Assembly (NCBI GenBank): GCA_950295325.1
Contig: OX485803.1
Coordinates: 32,302,001 to 32,366,000 of the forward strand
Source: Polytrichum commune
Taxonomy: Eukaryota; Streptophyta; Polytrichopsida; Polytrichales; Polytrichaceae
DNA length: 64,000 bases
Direction of reading: 5' to 3'
In this document: positions 10,726 to 22,210 of the stretch, one piece after another
Layout of the letters: each line of letters begins with the position of its first letter
How positions within the stretch are numbered: position 1 is the first letter of the stretch
Notes under the pieces: model-generated
The model's database searches: none
What the model was told of the DNA's origin: nothing
What the model saw: only the letters and a program-made list of their open reading frames with translations
Translations under genes and position numbers: made by a program

Positions 10726-11606
10726 AGGCATGGCTCACACCCATGGGTATTTTTTCTTAACATTATCGTTGTTTCCTATTTACATTTACACTTGGTCTAT
10801 TATTAACTTACCTCACACATTTATAACTCAACAACCTAATTAACACCTAACCTTAGTGTTAACTCATCACATGCGTACTGGAATGGTTAGCCACATTAAG
10901 ACCATGATAATGACTAATGATTTCCTAGTTAACAAATGACATGTGACAAACATAATGAGTTTATACGATGATCATGTGTGAATAGAAGTAGTAACCCACA
11001 CTGGATAGATGACATCTTTGGTAAAGTTGCCCCATAGGTGTGAATGCAATGACATTTAGGTCACTTTGAAGCTAGGTTATTTTCCCATAAAGTTTGGTAA
11101 ATTTAGTAATTGAAATCAGGACTTGCCCATAGTTGTGAACTATCCCAAAGTCCCGGGGAAAGAAGATTGGAAGGGTCCAGCTTTCATCCGCCGTGAGTGT
11201 GTCGGAAAGTTCATCCGCGTAGACGATTATCATACATGTTGGATTAATATCGGGCAGGGGGGCAGGGGGGCAGGGGAGGGGCGAACCCGTTCGGCAGGTG
11301 ACGTTAGTGACGGAAAGGAGTCGCTCGTTCGTTTTCTGTTGGAGGTTTCGTAGATGCTGGGTCGCTGGGGGAATGTACGCGGGAGCAGGATTTTAGCGAA
11401 GCGTGGGGGGGAGAGATGGCGGGAGGCACGAGCGCGGGAATGGGGAGGGACGGCTTAGAGGGACTTTTTGCTCAGTTCAAACTTCTTAGGACAAGACGTC
11501 TACAGAATCTATCAATCTACCACAAATTTCTTCCCTTATGTACCGGTGGTGAACATAATCCTTTTTTCATGACCAGGGGTTCATCCTAATGGACTTGAAG
11601 ATTTTA
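10726..11606. other. intergenic DNA with a GC-rich island
   Basis: The first 400 bases are AT-rich with nothing recognised. About 11130-11465 is G-rich with several GGGGG runs and has an open frame of 76 codons lacking an ATG and any known similarity. It could be a promoter remnant or an old transposon piece. Confidence 0.35.
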
Positions 11607-11992
11607 GGGACGGTTCACACGGGCTCCCAAGTCCCGTGTCACTTGAGGTCAATCCGTGCGATCTCAACCGTTGAGATCATGGAAGTTGGGACTTACTACA
11701 TCCCATGGGGTTCCAAGTCCTAGGTCCCAAGTATGACATGGATACCTACACATCAACACTTTTGGGATGTGAGGCTCTGGACTTGTGTTGAGAGTTGGGT
11801 CCATCAAAAAGCTAGACCCAACGCTCAACACAGGTCCCGTGAGTTTTTTGGGCATAAAGGTCAATGATGATCTGACTTTGATGAAAGTAAACCATGTTTT
11901 AATGATTTCTAAAGGCTCGAAAGTCGGGACTACGCCTTCATGTTGGGACTTGCTAACGTGAGTGGGACTTGGGATCCCATGTGAATCTGCCC
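11607..11992 (+). mobile_element. MITE family B (Harbinger-like), copy B1
   Basis: It begins GGGACGGTTCACACGGGCT and ends, reversed, GGGCAGATTCACATGGGAT, an imperfect terminal inverted repeat. It is flanked by TTA on both sides (11604-11606 and 11993-11995). The interior is rich in CCCAAGTCC-type blocks shared with B2 at 26802-27209. It is non-coding. Confidence 0.75.
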
Positions 11993-12039
11993 TTAGACTA
12001 TTATTGATGTTGAGGGCATTTCAACTCACCACCACCAAT

Positions 12040-12395
12040 AAAGGTAGATGGGTCTTGGGATGGTTCATTTTTATGATAAGCCCCCTTTTCATAGGATGTG
12101 AAACACGCAATTAGTGCAAGAGGGTTAGTAAATCCAAATTGAGGCCATAGCCATTTTCCTCAAAAAAATTAGAGCTTATATGACTATCTTATTCTTTATC
12201 ATTTTAAGTGGAGATTCTCATTCTCATTGAATGGTCATATAGGTCCCCCTCGAATATGTTGACTATTGTGTCGAAAAATGGTTAGCATATATTGAGCATA
12301 TTGTCCAATCTCTTTTAAACACAAGCCTTTTTGGTGTTCATTCTTGAAGCCACACCAAATCACATACCACTCAAATATATGTGTCCAATTAAGAA
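12040..12395 (+). repeat. dispersed repeat family G, copy G1
   Basis: It is homologous along its length to 26429-26797 in the same orientation: AAGGTAGATGGGTCTT at the start, GAGGCCATAGCC in the middle, ATGTTGACTAT later, and CACTCAAAT at the end. A third copy lies reversed at about 52020-52190. Copies differ by many substitutions. The type of element is unknown. Confidence 0.6.
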
Positions 12396-14352
12396 AAGTA
12401 ACCAAATTAAGCACTTCTACCTTAAGTTACTTGGTGGTTTTGTCTTAAGTAGAGCAAAGTTCTTAGTTTCATTGACATTTTATGTTCATAACTTTGTCAA
12501 TGTTGAATGCATTATTTCAAGTGGATGAGGACGTGAAGTTGTCTTGGGAGGGAATCACGAAGGTGAGTGCATTGTGCCAAAGGTGATACCATGAGAGCAT
12601 GTCCATCAAACATGGCAATTTTTCATGTTACCATTAGCTTTTGAGGCTTTAATGTATGACGGCATGGTTGTATCATCATATGCATGCAATTTTTATTTAT
12701 TTTGATTTCCTACCAATTATGGTAGGAGAATATTTCTTTGAAGGCATTGGTCAAGCAAATATGAGAACATTTCCCAGCCAAGACCTCCAAAGAGTGGCCC
12801 TCTATAATATAAATGATGGATAATGAGAAATGTTGGTTACAAAGAGAGGGGCAAACATGTCATCACACTTTATAAACCCTCAATTTGATGGGTGCAATAA
12901 AATTTGCTCAATTTGGGGGGCTATCGTTGCAATTTGTCACATACAACAGCGTGGAAGGTTTGATACCCCATGGTTCATGACACTTTGATTGCATGGAGCA
13001 ATGTATTCAATCTAGGTGGAATGTATATTGGTGCCATGAAGGTGTGATTTAGAAAAACAGGTGCAGGTGGGGGATAAATAAGTGCATTGTAAACCCATTA
13101 GAGGGATAAGTTTCCATCACAATTTGCAAAAGTAGTGCTAGAGAGCCTCAAGTCTTTTTTTCAATTGGACCAACAAGTAGACATTAGCCTTCTTTCTCAC
13201 AAAGGCTACTGCACTCCACCACTCTAGGGAATTAGCTGGTTTGAAACCATCCTAATGTATTGTCAATCCCATTAGCCTTTTGACTTCCCAAACTTTAAAA
13301 CCATTTTCATTCTCATCGCATTGAGGGTGGTATACCTCGAGGCTCTGTGAGCTTAAAGGTATATGCCAAAGGTAGTAAGGCATGCGAGCTTAAAATACAT
13401 TTTTGTAAATATATTTCCAATGTATGACAATCCTAGATTTGCATACTAAATTGAAAAGATATGCTACATGTTAAGAGATTCTGACTACCAAACAATTGGT
13501 GTCCATTTTAGGCTCAAATACCTTATACCCAGAGTGTGTGTATGAACGTCTAAGGAGGAGTCCTCACATGGAAGGTCATGACAAGTGATTGTGGGGTGGA
13601 ATGCATTCCATCCAGATAAATTGAGGGTATGCAAGGGAGGTGCAAATTTTTACAAAACAAACAATCTAGGAGTGATTTATGGCAAGTTCTACATGCGATC
13701 TGTGTACTTCCATAACACTATTTCTATATGCACATTCTTTTGTAAATATGAAAAACCGCTTGTTTAATCAACCATTTCTCAAAAAAAGTGTGCAGGCTAT
13801 GAGGTTCTAAGTCGCACAATAACCATTATATATATGAACTAAAGTGTACTGGACTCGTGATGGATGGGACTGAAGCAAGTAGATTCTCCTGTACAGCTAC
13901 TCAAAGCGTAACCACAAAGGGTCTAAAGAATTTTGAAACAATTGTCTACTTTTGCACTTCAATGCAATAATTTAGCTAGTATGTCTGCATCAATTATTTT
14001 CTTACATCCACTAGCTCTGAAGTAAAAAGGAGTAAACCCTCAATCTGCACCAAACTCAAAGCTTAGAATTTATAAGCCGAGCCCTCTTGCAGTTTAAGCG
14101 AGCATTGACAACAGCCACGATAGTAAAGTATGCATCTACAAAGCTGTACAATGCCTCCCAAGGACTAGTTTGTGCTTACACCAACTGTATCTCTTACAAG
14201 CATGTTTGTTCTAACCCACAGAGACTATTGCTCAAAACACAATGCTGTCAAGCCTTAAAACAATGAGGAACTTACTGCAGACCTACTTTGCAACTGTACG
14301 TAAGATGAAAGCCTTCAGATCATTAGATTGAACATCTGCAGATTATGTGCTG
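12396..14352. other. intergenic, nothing recognised
   Basis: AT-rich DNA with no frame that resembles a protein and no further copy of the named repeats. The last few hundred bases may belong to the 3' region of the minus-strand transcripts above it. Confidence 0.45.
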
Positions 14353-14817
14353 CTAATGCTGCACTTTTTGACCACCATTTGGGCTAGTCACTGGCTGCTG
14401 ATCAATGCATCCAGGCAAGCTGATGTGTCTCGCAAGGCCTCCCTGCATCACAATTCAGAATACAACTCAGATTGATAGGAGCATGGGCCTCTAGTTTCCA
14501 TTATATTTGATCAAAAATTGCTAGAAGTAGAGAATATCATTAACTTTAGTTAGGAAAGAGAAATAAAATGTTAAAAAAAAAGTGACTCCACTACATTCAC
14601 TACAACACAACAAACACAATAGGAGCTGGCATTTTACAAGGGCAAGTGGAATGCAGACTGGAAAACTGACAATGCATACATTACCTTGCCAGGCTGATTT
14701 GCGGCTGCTGAATTGCGAATGTTGTATCTTGGTTCCATATGGTGGGACACTGGGATGCCACCGTATGCCTGTCTGTTCCAAGAAGGAAGATATGTCTGAG
14801 GTTGAATATGGACTGAA
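14353..14817 (-). pseudogene. two coding-like exons downstream of ELP4, parent gene unknown
   Basis: The upstream segment (about 14817-14685) reads through QPQTYLPSWNRQAYGG and ends NQPGK at a good donor (AAG/GTAATG). The second segment (14442-14353) follows a TGCAG acceptor, continues in the same phase with GGLARHISLPG, and stops after QKVQH. The agreement of splice sites and phase suggests real coding exons from the end of some protein. No upstream exon is visible before the ELP4 stop codon 130 bases away, and an in-frame TGA lies before the first segment. It may be a gene remnant, a cryptic exon pair in the ELP4 3' region, or chance. I do not recognise the family. Confidence 0.35.
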
Positions 14818-14968
14818 CGCTTTCATGTTCTGAATATGGTGTCTTCAGAAATCCTTAAGATCTCCAAAGACCTGGTACCATCCTATTGTACATGCACAAT
14901 CCGATCCATACCCTCAGCACTGGCAGATATTGGAAGTGGTGTCCGACCAGTAACAATCCTTCCCTGAC

Positions 14969-17900
14969 TTAAAAATCAAGGGACGTAGGCGCATTGGCAG
15001 GTCGGCCGCACAGAAGACTTGAAGCACTCTTACTTTCAGAGTCTCCAGAGGTTGCATCAACAGGGGCAAACTGCAACAGCTCCAGAGCTAGCTTCTTTCT
15101 TCGGATTACTTTCATGGCATGAGTGTTTGCATCTGGAACACTTGGGACCTGCATGAGAAATCAAGCCCTTTTACATATATATACATACATTGTGTTCTTT
15201 GACAACTTAATTGCAGGCATGAAGAGAGCTGGGAGGACATGAAAAGCGGGAAAACATTGATGGCAACAGATCAGCCACCAATGCAACCACAGATTCTATA
15301 CCTGAGTGTTGATGGAGGCCAACTTGTGTACACGAAGGAAGCCCACAATTTCCTGATAATCTGTGAGCATTCCGGCCATCTCCTTGTTCTCATCTGCAAC
15401 AGGGTCATACACAAGTAGCCACTCTTAAACATAACATCGGTAACCCCTTTAGCTAAATCCTAAACCCTGGAACTTGAGTTGATTGCCATAATGTACACAT
15501 TGAAGGGTAATGTACAAGACCAGGTTCGTTAAATGGAACCCATTAGCAATAAGTATCTGTTGCATGTGTCACTAGTCCTATAAGACGTATTTTCCTTAAT
15601 GAGGACAAAGGGTGGTTGCTCACCAAGAACTGCTTCCACAGACAAAAGAATATCTGCAAAATGCTGCCATCGCACAGCCATAGAAGGCTTCAGCAAGGAT
15701 GCAGGAAACGTTATGACTGCCACAGAGTTTGATGCTCGAACAATACCCTTTAGGGCTTGCAAAAAAGCAAGGATCTCCCAATCCTGGTAGAAAACATATA
15801 GTATTAGAAAACTCTCACCATTCACTTAAAACGCCACCAATAAAAATTGTTTCATATATAAGTTCGATGGGCCTATCTCAAACACATCCTGCAGTTTGGT
15901 ATCTTCCCTTGCTCAGAAAAATTAACTAAAAAATTGGTTTGGATGAGCGAACATTGTCCAAGGCCATATCCATTGAGTTCACATCAATCAGAAATCATGT
16001 GTTTCCTTTACATAAATCATCGAAGTGAAGATTTTGTTTGATTATTCAGGATCATGTAAAGGGGTGGAATATAATACCATATTTCAATGCATTCTTGTAG
16101 ACGTAAGTAATTAAAACCATTCCTCAATAATCAATGTCAATTATGCGATAGGCCCAAGTTCAGCACAAGTACAAACCGACTGTGAACATATGCGTATCCA
16201 ATATGGGTCAATTTGCATACCCAATACTTAAATGAGTACCACACATGTATAGCCATTATTGTCACTTAACGAGTATCACATCACTCGAGATGTAGTTGGG
16301 CAGTGGGAATGACAGTGCTTCAATATGGATGAAAGTTATGCATAGTTTGTAAATGAAGATAACCATATCATGGAGTAAATGATAGGCCCCCTTTACCCCA
16401 GGAAAATAGGTGTTCAGATTAGAGAAGTCTCGGAGATAAGCCCCTCTACATTACGACAACACAAAAGCACTTGCATCCACTGAATAATATGTATAAACTA
16501 TCACATGAAAGAAGGAATTAGTAGAAGATAAAGAATGCCCACCGTGCAAGACTGCATGCACTGGGGAGCGCACAGAGATTGAAAAGCCAAGCGCCCCACC
16601 GATTGCACCTCCCCAGCTGGCCTGCCAATCCAAGAGATGCCACAGCATGTATCAGGAACAACACCTCATACTTGTCCTCTGTCCCCATCAATATATACAA
16701 TAGGTCTAGAAAGGTCCCAGGAGAGTAGACAGCATGTCACAATAATAAACCTATACTCTCAACACTACAGAAGTTGACTGTCCAAAACTGTAGACAAAGC
16801 AGCCAGGTACTCATATCCATGAAGATACTTTAAACAAACAACGATATTATCTTGCTTAAGAATAGTCCAAGGTGGAACCTGGACAAATTGGCAAGAAAGC
16901 CCCTGCAGTGATCAAGGAGCTCCATGAGATGTGCACCCCCCACTAGAGATTCACACTTTGCCCCAAGCAGAAACGAACGCTCAAGTGGTTTCCGCATATC
17001 AAAGTCATTGCAGAACTCGTAAGCAGCACCTGCAAATTGCAAAATATCACACAATGAACTCCACACTTTCAACAAATGCTTTTGCTTCATATGTCATGGT
17101 GATCAGACAAATTTCTAGCACCAAAAGGCAGCAGGATTGCCAACAACGGAGGTTAACATGAGGATAGGAAATGACCAATGGCTTGCCACGCCACTGGAAA
17201 TGACAAGAATGTTTGACAACAATCATCATCAAACAGACTACACTAAATATTGTATTTAGTGTCACCAATTATTTTTGTCTTGCTCAATACTATTTGTAAA
17301 CCACCCGTGTAGTGTCACCAACAGTAAATGTAAAACTACCATTATTTGTCATTCCTTGTAGAAAAATTTAGGCATTTCTAGATTTATAATGTTGTAATCA
17401 TCATCAATTACTTAGTGACTTTTCATCCAAATTTCAATCATTCATGACAATATTTCATTACAGAAATGTTAGGATACTCTTTGGGTCCAAAAGTGGATGA
17501 ACTAAAGTAGTTGGAATGACAGTATTTGTAAACTTATTCACAAGAAGTGTCTTTAGAAAAGTTACCACAATGCCATAAAATACCATATGGCACTAACTAC
17601 AATATTTAGTGTAGTATGCAAAGGTCCAAGTTAAGGATAAAAACATGCCAGCACAAACACTACACTAGCAATTTTGACAGAAAATTAGTAATCTCACCTT
17701 GACTGGAGTGCTGAAAGGAAGAGGCCGGAGCCCAAGAGTGTGAGGTCAGTTCCTGCTGCCGTATTCGCCTTTCTTCCAATGCTTTTTGTTCACTTAGATA
17801 ACGCCTATACTGCCACGCAATTCGCAATTCATCCTGCATAGACAATCATGCAACTCACAAACATTACGAACGTACTTAGAATCTTCTTCACAGAATGTCT

Positions 17901-19324
17901 GTGACTCAAATCAACCCACGGTATAAGTGTCCTGGAAAACAGACTCAGGGCACTACACCAATCTTTATACTCAAAGTCTCCTAACTAAACAACCTCAGGC
18001 CATCAATCTAGTGTGTGCTTTGAAAGAAATTTGTGTGCACTCAAGCTCTGAGATTTTGTGAATAATGGTGCCCCATGACCATCTCCTTCTACAGGTTCAT
18101 GCAACAATGAATCGTACAAGGAAGAGAAATTGTCACTTGTGGTCCCACATTCTCAAAATCATGAGGTTTTAGGCAAGGCCATAATAGGTTACTTAAGAAG
18201 CATAGTATCCCACACCAAAAATTGAGGCATGACCTAGATGGGTAGCATACATGGGTGACCTATACCAAGCCCAATGAGTTTTGCAATTTTGCGACTTGAA
18301 AATTCTGCAAGAAATTGAGATGTGATAAAAAAAAACTTAATGAGTCGTGTGGCTTCCGAAAAGGATTTAAACGGCCAATCCAACAAGACAATTAATGACA
18401 AATAAATCAGACCGTTCAACTGGATGGAAGATCAGAAATGTTACCTCTCCACTTTTGTCCTTGGCCTCGTTTGATCGGCTCTTGCTTTCTCTCACAGTCG
18501 CTATGGCTGGCAGTGTCCCTAGAAATGCTTGAGGAGATGGTAGGGGACTGGCAAAAAACAAAGGTTGGGAATGCACAAGGCCCTGTGCCATGAAATATCG
18601 TAGCAACAGCATGTGGTGGGGTGCCTCGGTGTCTTCCATTACCATCAAGATGCCACCCACAGGAATTCCACCCCCTATGATCTGTACACATATTCGTTAA
18701 GGGAAAAGAATCGGACAGCAACGATTTAGCAACCCTACCTTGCACCATGCTCATTTATCCAAGCACAAACTATTGAAAACTCACAATTCAGATGGTAAAG
18801 TAAGCAGAAAAACAGGGGTGGTTTAAACCCAAGGCCTTATCCCGGATCCCATGGTTACTCGAGGTTTGGCAGCCTAGGGCTGAAATAGTGCTTGGATGGG
18901 TGGCCTTCCTAGCACTTAATTTCCAATGCACCCTATCACCTATGGTCCACCCGTATCCAGCACCCATCTGTTCAAGGTGTTCACCTTTAACGGAAGGCAG
19001 TAGTCTTTGGGGTCCCTCTAATCCTCGTGATGCCAGTTTCAGGTTTACACATAGAAATTGACCAACTCGAAGATCACCCAACACCATATTTTACACCGGA
19101 GCCATCTTTCTTGGAAGCGGCAAAACAACAGTATAATTAGTTTGAAAAAATAAAATGCAAGAGAAAGCAGAGAGGATATGATCAAGGTCATCGAGCCCTG
19201 TGGACACCAGCGAAATTCCATGCGAGCCAGGTCTTGCGCCTTTGGCTTGAATGTAGCCCCCTGCTGCTGATGCTGCTGCTCCAGCTGCCTTTCGAACAAA
19301 ACTCCGCCCCGGTTTCGCCTCCAT
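14969..19324 (-). CDS. ELP4: Elongator complex subunit 4 (PAXNEB family), 8 exons
   Basis: ELP4 forms the RecA-like Elp456 ring of Elongator, which is needed for modification of wobble uridines in tRNA. Exons (minus strand): 19324-19180, 18683-18445, 17833-17698, 17029-16879, 16621-16543, 15783-15624, 15393-15302 and 15148-14969. All phases agree and give 393 residues, somewhat longer than my recollection of Arabidopsis ELP4. Visible family motifs are [19 protein letters not shown] (degenerate P-loop, about 41-59), MEDTEAPHH (64-72), [12 protein letters not shown] (129-140), FDMRKPLE (183-190), [23 protein letters not shown] and RRKKLALE. The protein ends LDF as in Arabidopsis. The start at 19324 is the first in-frame ATG. 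Intron 1 has AT-AC ends. Intron 3 holds a MITE, and intron 1 a 5S-like sequence. A telo-box lies just upstream. The assignment is very secure. Confidence 0.95.
17238..17614 (+). mobile_element. MITE family C, copy C2, inside ELP4 intron 3
   Basis: It starts CTACACTAAATATTGTATTTAGTG and ends AATATTTAGTGTAG, so both ends share the inverted repeat CTACACTAAAT. It lies wholly within ELP4 intron 3 (17030-17697) and does not touch the splice sites. If the target duplication is TA, the original site was CTAG. Confidence 0.8.
18684..19179 (-). other. ELP4 intron 1, U12-type with AT-AC ends
   Basis: On the minus strand the intron begins ATATCCTCTC, close to the U12 consensus ATATCCTTT, and ends GTGTAC. 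The string TTCCCTTAAC (18705-18696) lies about 12 bases before the acceptor and matches the U12 branch site TTCCTTAAC with one change. Joining at these AT and AC ends restores LDDLDQIIGGG exactly in frame. No GT donor nearby gives the conserved protein. Confidence 0.85.
18815..18943 (+). repeat. 5S-rRNA-like sequence (pseudogene or 5S-derived SINE)
   Basis: About 125 bases align by eye with plant 5S rRNA, opposite to ELP4 transcription. The clearest parts are CCGGATCCCAT (18842-18852), the internal-promoter-like GCTTGGATGGGTGGCC (18890-18905; 5S has ACTAGGATGGGTGACC), and the ending GCACCC near 18936-18943 at the expected distance. The middle is diverged and the box A region is not preserved, so it is not a functional 5S gene. 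Confidence 0.45.
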
Positions 19325-19421
19325 TATTGCTGTCAATGCTCCTCTTTCGACAGGCAATTCTAATCAGACGATGGTTTTAGAACCATTTGAGGGGGCAATT
19401 CTTTGGTGGCCCCAAATCCCC

Positions 19422-19434
19422 GAACCCTAAACCC
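19422..19434 (-). promoter_or_regulatory. telo-box upstream of ELP4
   Basis: The plus strand reads AACCCTAAACCCT, about 100 bases upstream of the ELP4 ATG. In plants this motif is common near the transcription start of translation- and growth-related genes. The role here is inferred. Confidence 0.5.
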
Positions 19435-19658
19435 TGCTGCTACTTTGGAGAAGGTGAAGGGCAGTGACGGGTGGTATCTAGGCTTGTTCCTGTCCGGGAG
19501 ACAAGGTCCAAAGTACAATACATTCAGGTCGTGATTGGGCACGTCATTACCTACATCCCACTCCCACGTCATCTTTAAGGAGGCTCCAACCAATCACGTG
19601 ACAACATGTGGCACTTCCCGGGATGAGAAGTTTACTCTATTCATAGTTGCACTAATCT

Positions 19659-19876
19659 ACACTGATTATCCCAATTGGTGTGTGCTACTATTCGGAGTTA
19701 CGCAGTATAGTAGCCTCTTACTTAGGAGTTCAATTCTTACTAACAAAAGTTCAATAGAATGTTCGGATATTAAAAAACCTAAATGACTTTGCTTGGTGAA
19801 ATATTACATTCCCATTAAATAGTTGTAGCAATGTGTAACTCCAAATAGTAGCACACACTAATTGAAATAATTACAC
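19659..19876. mobile_element. MITE family F, copy F1
   Basis: The ends are inverted repeats of about 45 bases around GTGTGTGCTACTATTCGGAGTTAC (left) and its reverse (right). The interior matches F3 at 59353-59564, including TTTGCTTGGTGAAATATT and CATTCCCATTAAATAGTT. It is non-coding and lies just upstream of the ELP4 promoter. Confidence 0.7.
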
Positions 19877-19881
19877 TATTT

Positions 19882-20090
19882 TTCTAATTAGTGTGGGTTA
19901 TCATTTGGAGTTACGCTTTGCTATAACATTTTACGGAAAGTATCAATTTTTTATCCAAATAACATAAGTTGTTAGTATGCACACCGAAGAATATGATATA
20001 ACTTAGTTGGTAAAAAGGATGATGTTGGTAAAAACAATTATAGCAACATGTAACTCCAAATGATAACCCACACAAAACCTTGTAGTGTAG
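19882..20090. mobile_element. MITE family F, copy F2 (diverged, next to F1)
   Basis: The ends GTGTGGGTTATCATTTGGAG and their reverse bound about 200 bases whose interior differs from F1 and F3. It abuts F1 almost directly, so one element probably inserted into or beside the other. Confidence 0.6.
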
Positions 20091-20554
20091 CATTTATGGT
20101 TTGTTACAATTATGATCATAACATTGTTCAAAGTCTCAATTGTGTTCTCTTTCCAAGGAGAGAGCAAGGTGAGGGGCAGTTGAACAAAGGCATACATGTA
20201 AGGTTCGCATTCCACATGTAAGCCGGTTACAATGGCCCTTTGTCCTGTGGGCTCTGGCTCATTGTCGAGACGAACAGACACTCTATTCACGCCGGCCCCC
20301 TAAAAGGAGGCAGGTGTTCATATCTATCTAAGCCGGTTGCAGATTTCACTCAGGACTTCGTCAACAATGTATTGTCATTCTATATGTGCAACCTGTGCAA
20401 TCAGGTTGCAAGTTGCAGACACAAAGAGATGCTTTATCAACAGACCTCTAAGTGAAGATCTGATATGCTTGGGTTGCTCAAGTCTTCCACCTCCAAGAAT
20501 TAGATTGGAATCATTTCTAGTACTGCCTTCGAATGGGATTGAACTTGTTAAGAA
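20091..20554. other. intergenic, nothing recognised
   Basis: Frames on both strands are short and unlike any known protein. No copy of the named repeats was seen. Confidence 0.4.
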
Positions 20555-20869
20555 TTAGGACCAGGTTATTGCACAACTATAAACATGAGATTTCTTTGTA
20601 AATGCATCCAATGTGACATCGAAATTTCTCTGAACTCCAGTTGAGCTTTCAAAATCAGCTATGTCACATTCAAACCAAATACTATTGAGTAAATCAAATA
20701 TCCAACGCTCACTAGTATTCTCACAAACAATAAGCACGTTGGAGGCTTTGAGATCTCTGTGCATAATGTTGTCCAGCTTATGCAACTCCACCGTCCCCAT
20801 TGCCATTTGATGTAAAACACTATAAGCTGTTGAATGTCTTGAAAAACTTCTATAATGAAACCCTAACAT
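20555..20869 (-). pseudogene. protein kinase fragment (catalytic loop only)
   Basis: The 104-codon frame contains LHKLDNIMHRDLKASNVLI, the HRDLKxxN catalytic loop of protein kinases, followed at the right distance by CDIADFESSTGV in place of the DFG activation segment, and later by a K-S-x-V-Y-S block near subdomain IX. The ATP-binding lobe, the APE motif and everything beyond are missing, and the magnesium motif reads DFE. It is probably a decayed copy of a plant receptor- or Raf-like kinase. An expressed kinase is unlikely. Confidence 0.55.
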
Positions 20870-22210
20870 GAGGACCCACTACATTGTTAACTAGGTGATT
20901 ACTAGAAAAGAATACCTTGCAAAAGGCGTTTGGGACCTTAACTCCAAGAATGACTCAGAATTGAAACCTACGCATACAAAATTAGCATGTAATTGCAGAG
21001 GTTGTGTGTTCTCCACATGAGCTCCTAGCTAGATCAATACAGAACCACATTGCTATATAGACCATTGAGTTAAGATGAGAGCCTCCCTCTTCCCAATTTA
21101 CTTGTGAAGATGGCAGACTCATGAACTAATTCATCCTAAAACGCCCAGACAAATCTCAAGTTGTACAGGCTTCACCAACACAAAACTCCAAAAGTTGCGC
21201 ATCCTCCTGGGCTGTCAGGATGTTCAACCTTACAACATTATTCAAACCCTCATGTATACTCATACACAGAAACCTTGAAGCCTTATATATGAAACCTCTA
21301 ATTTGTTTCCAGCCCCAATGAAACAGTCTTCTTACGTTTGTACATAGCTATCATCCAGCCAAATGAGTTAGAGATAATGAAGAGCAAAACGGAGAGGCAG
21401 AGAGTAGAGAATGACGAGCTTATGCAGGACGACAAGAACTAAGAGATGCTCAAGCAAGCTTAGCTTCAAAACCTAACTTACTGCATGCCATTCGACAAAG
21501 GGAAAAGCACATGACTACTCAAATTAAAATATGACTTCCATCAAAACTCCAGAGTTGCAAAGAGACTCACAATTGCAAATTCCAGAAGACATAACTTAAC
21601 TTATATCCCGGTACCACAAACTTCAAAGAATGGTGATGTAAATTGTAGGAACTTCACCTCCTCAACAACAACCTTATGGGGTGCAGGCTTTTACCGCCCC
21701 CACACAAACAAACTTAACAATACATTGACAGCCAGGGAGAAAAAGGTACATCATCGGACGGCCCAAAAAAAAGAGGTGACATGATCATGCTATAGGGGGT
21801 TATTCCTGTAGCGCAACCCAGAGCCTCAATAATATCGTTTCATTATATCATCAAGCAACCAATCAGTAGCCCTAGAAATACTGTCAACACACACTGCACC
21901 AAATCTTGAGAAATAACACTTGCAAGCAGACATGTGATGTAGCATTAGACACCTCTAAAAACCACTCAAAGGGGATTGAGAGACTGTTGCATTCAGCAAA
22001 CCAAAAAGCACATATGGATAACTCCACAAAAGAAATTGAAAGCAATCAAAATTCTCTTTGACATATATTACAATAGGAATGACTGGAGAGTCAATGTCTA
22101 AAGGAAACCTACTGGCACAAATCAATGTAGTTGCAGAAGGCAACTCTGCAACTGCACATCAAGTTTACCTCCTACAAAACTGTATATTTTCAAAGAGCTT
22201 TATACTAAAC
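20870..22210. other. intergenic DNA and 3' flank of C1D
   Basis: No supported gene. The part next to 22211 should hold the C1D 3' untranslated region. Frames present are short and lack similarity I can recognise. Confidence 0.4.

Noticed and set aside
11123-11353. 76-codon frame with a protein-like first half
   Set aside because: It begins with TTG, has no splice context, and runs into G-rich repeats; no recognisable family.
11412-11427. 16-base match to the ISWI start (GAGAGATGGCGGGAGG)
   Set aside because: Flanking bases do not continue the match; in G-rich DNA this is plausibly chance.
16543-16621. Apparent frame conflict at the ELP4 exon 5/6 junction
   Set aside because: It arises only if exon 5 is read in the wrong frame; starting at 16621 the frame reading [13 protein letters not shown] joins exon 6 in phase.
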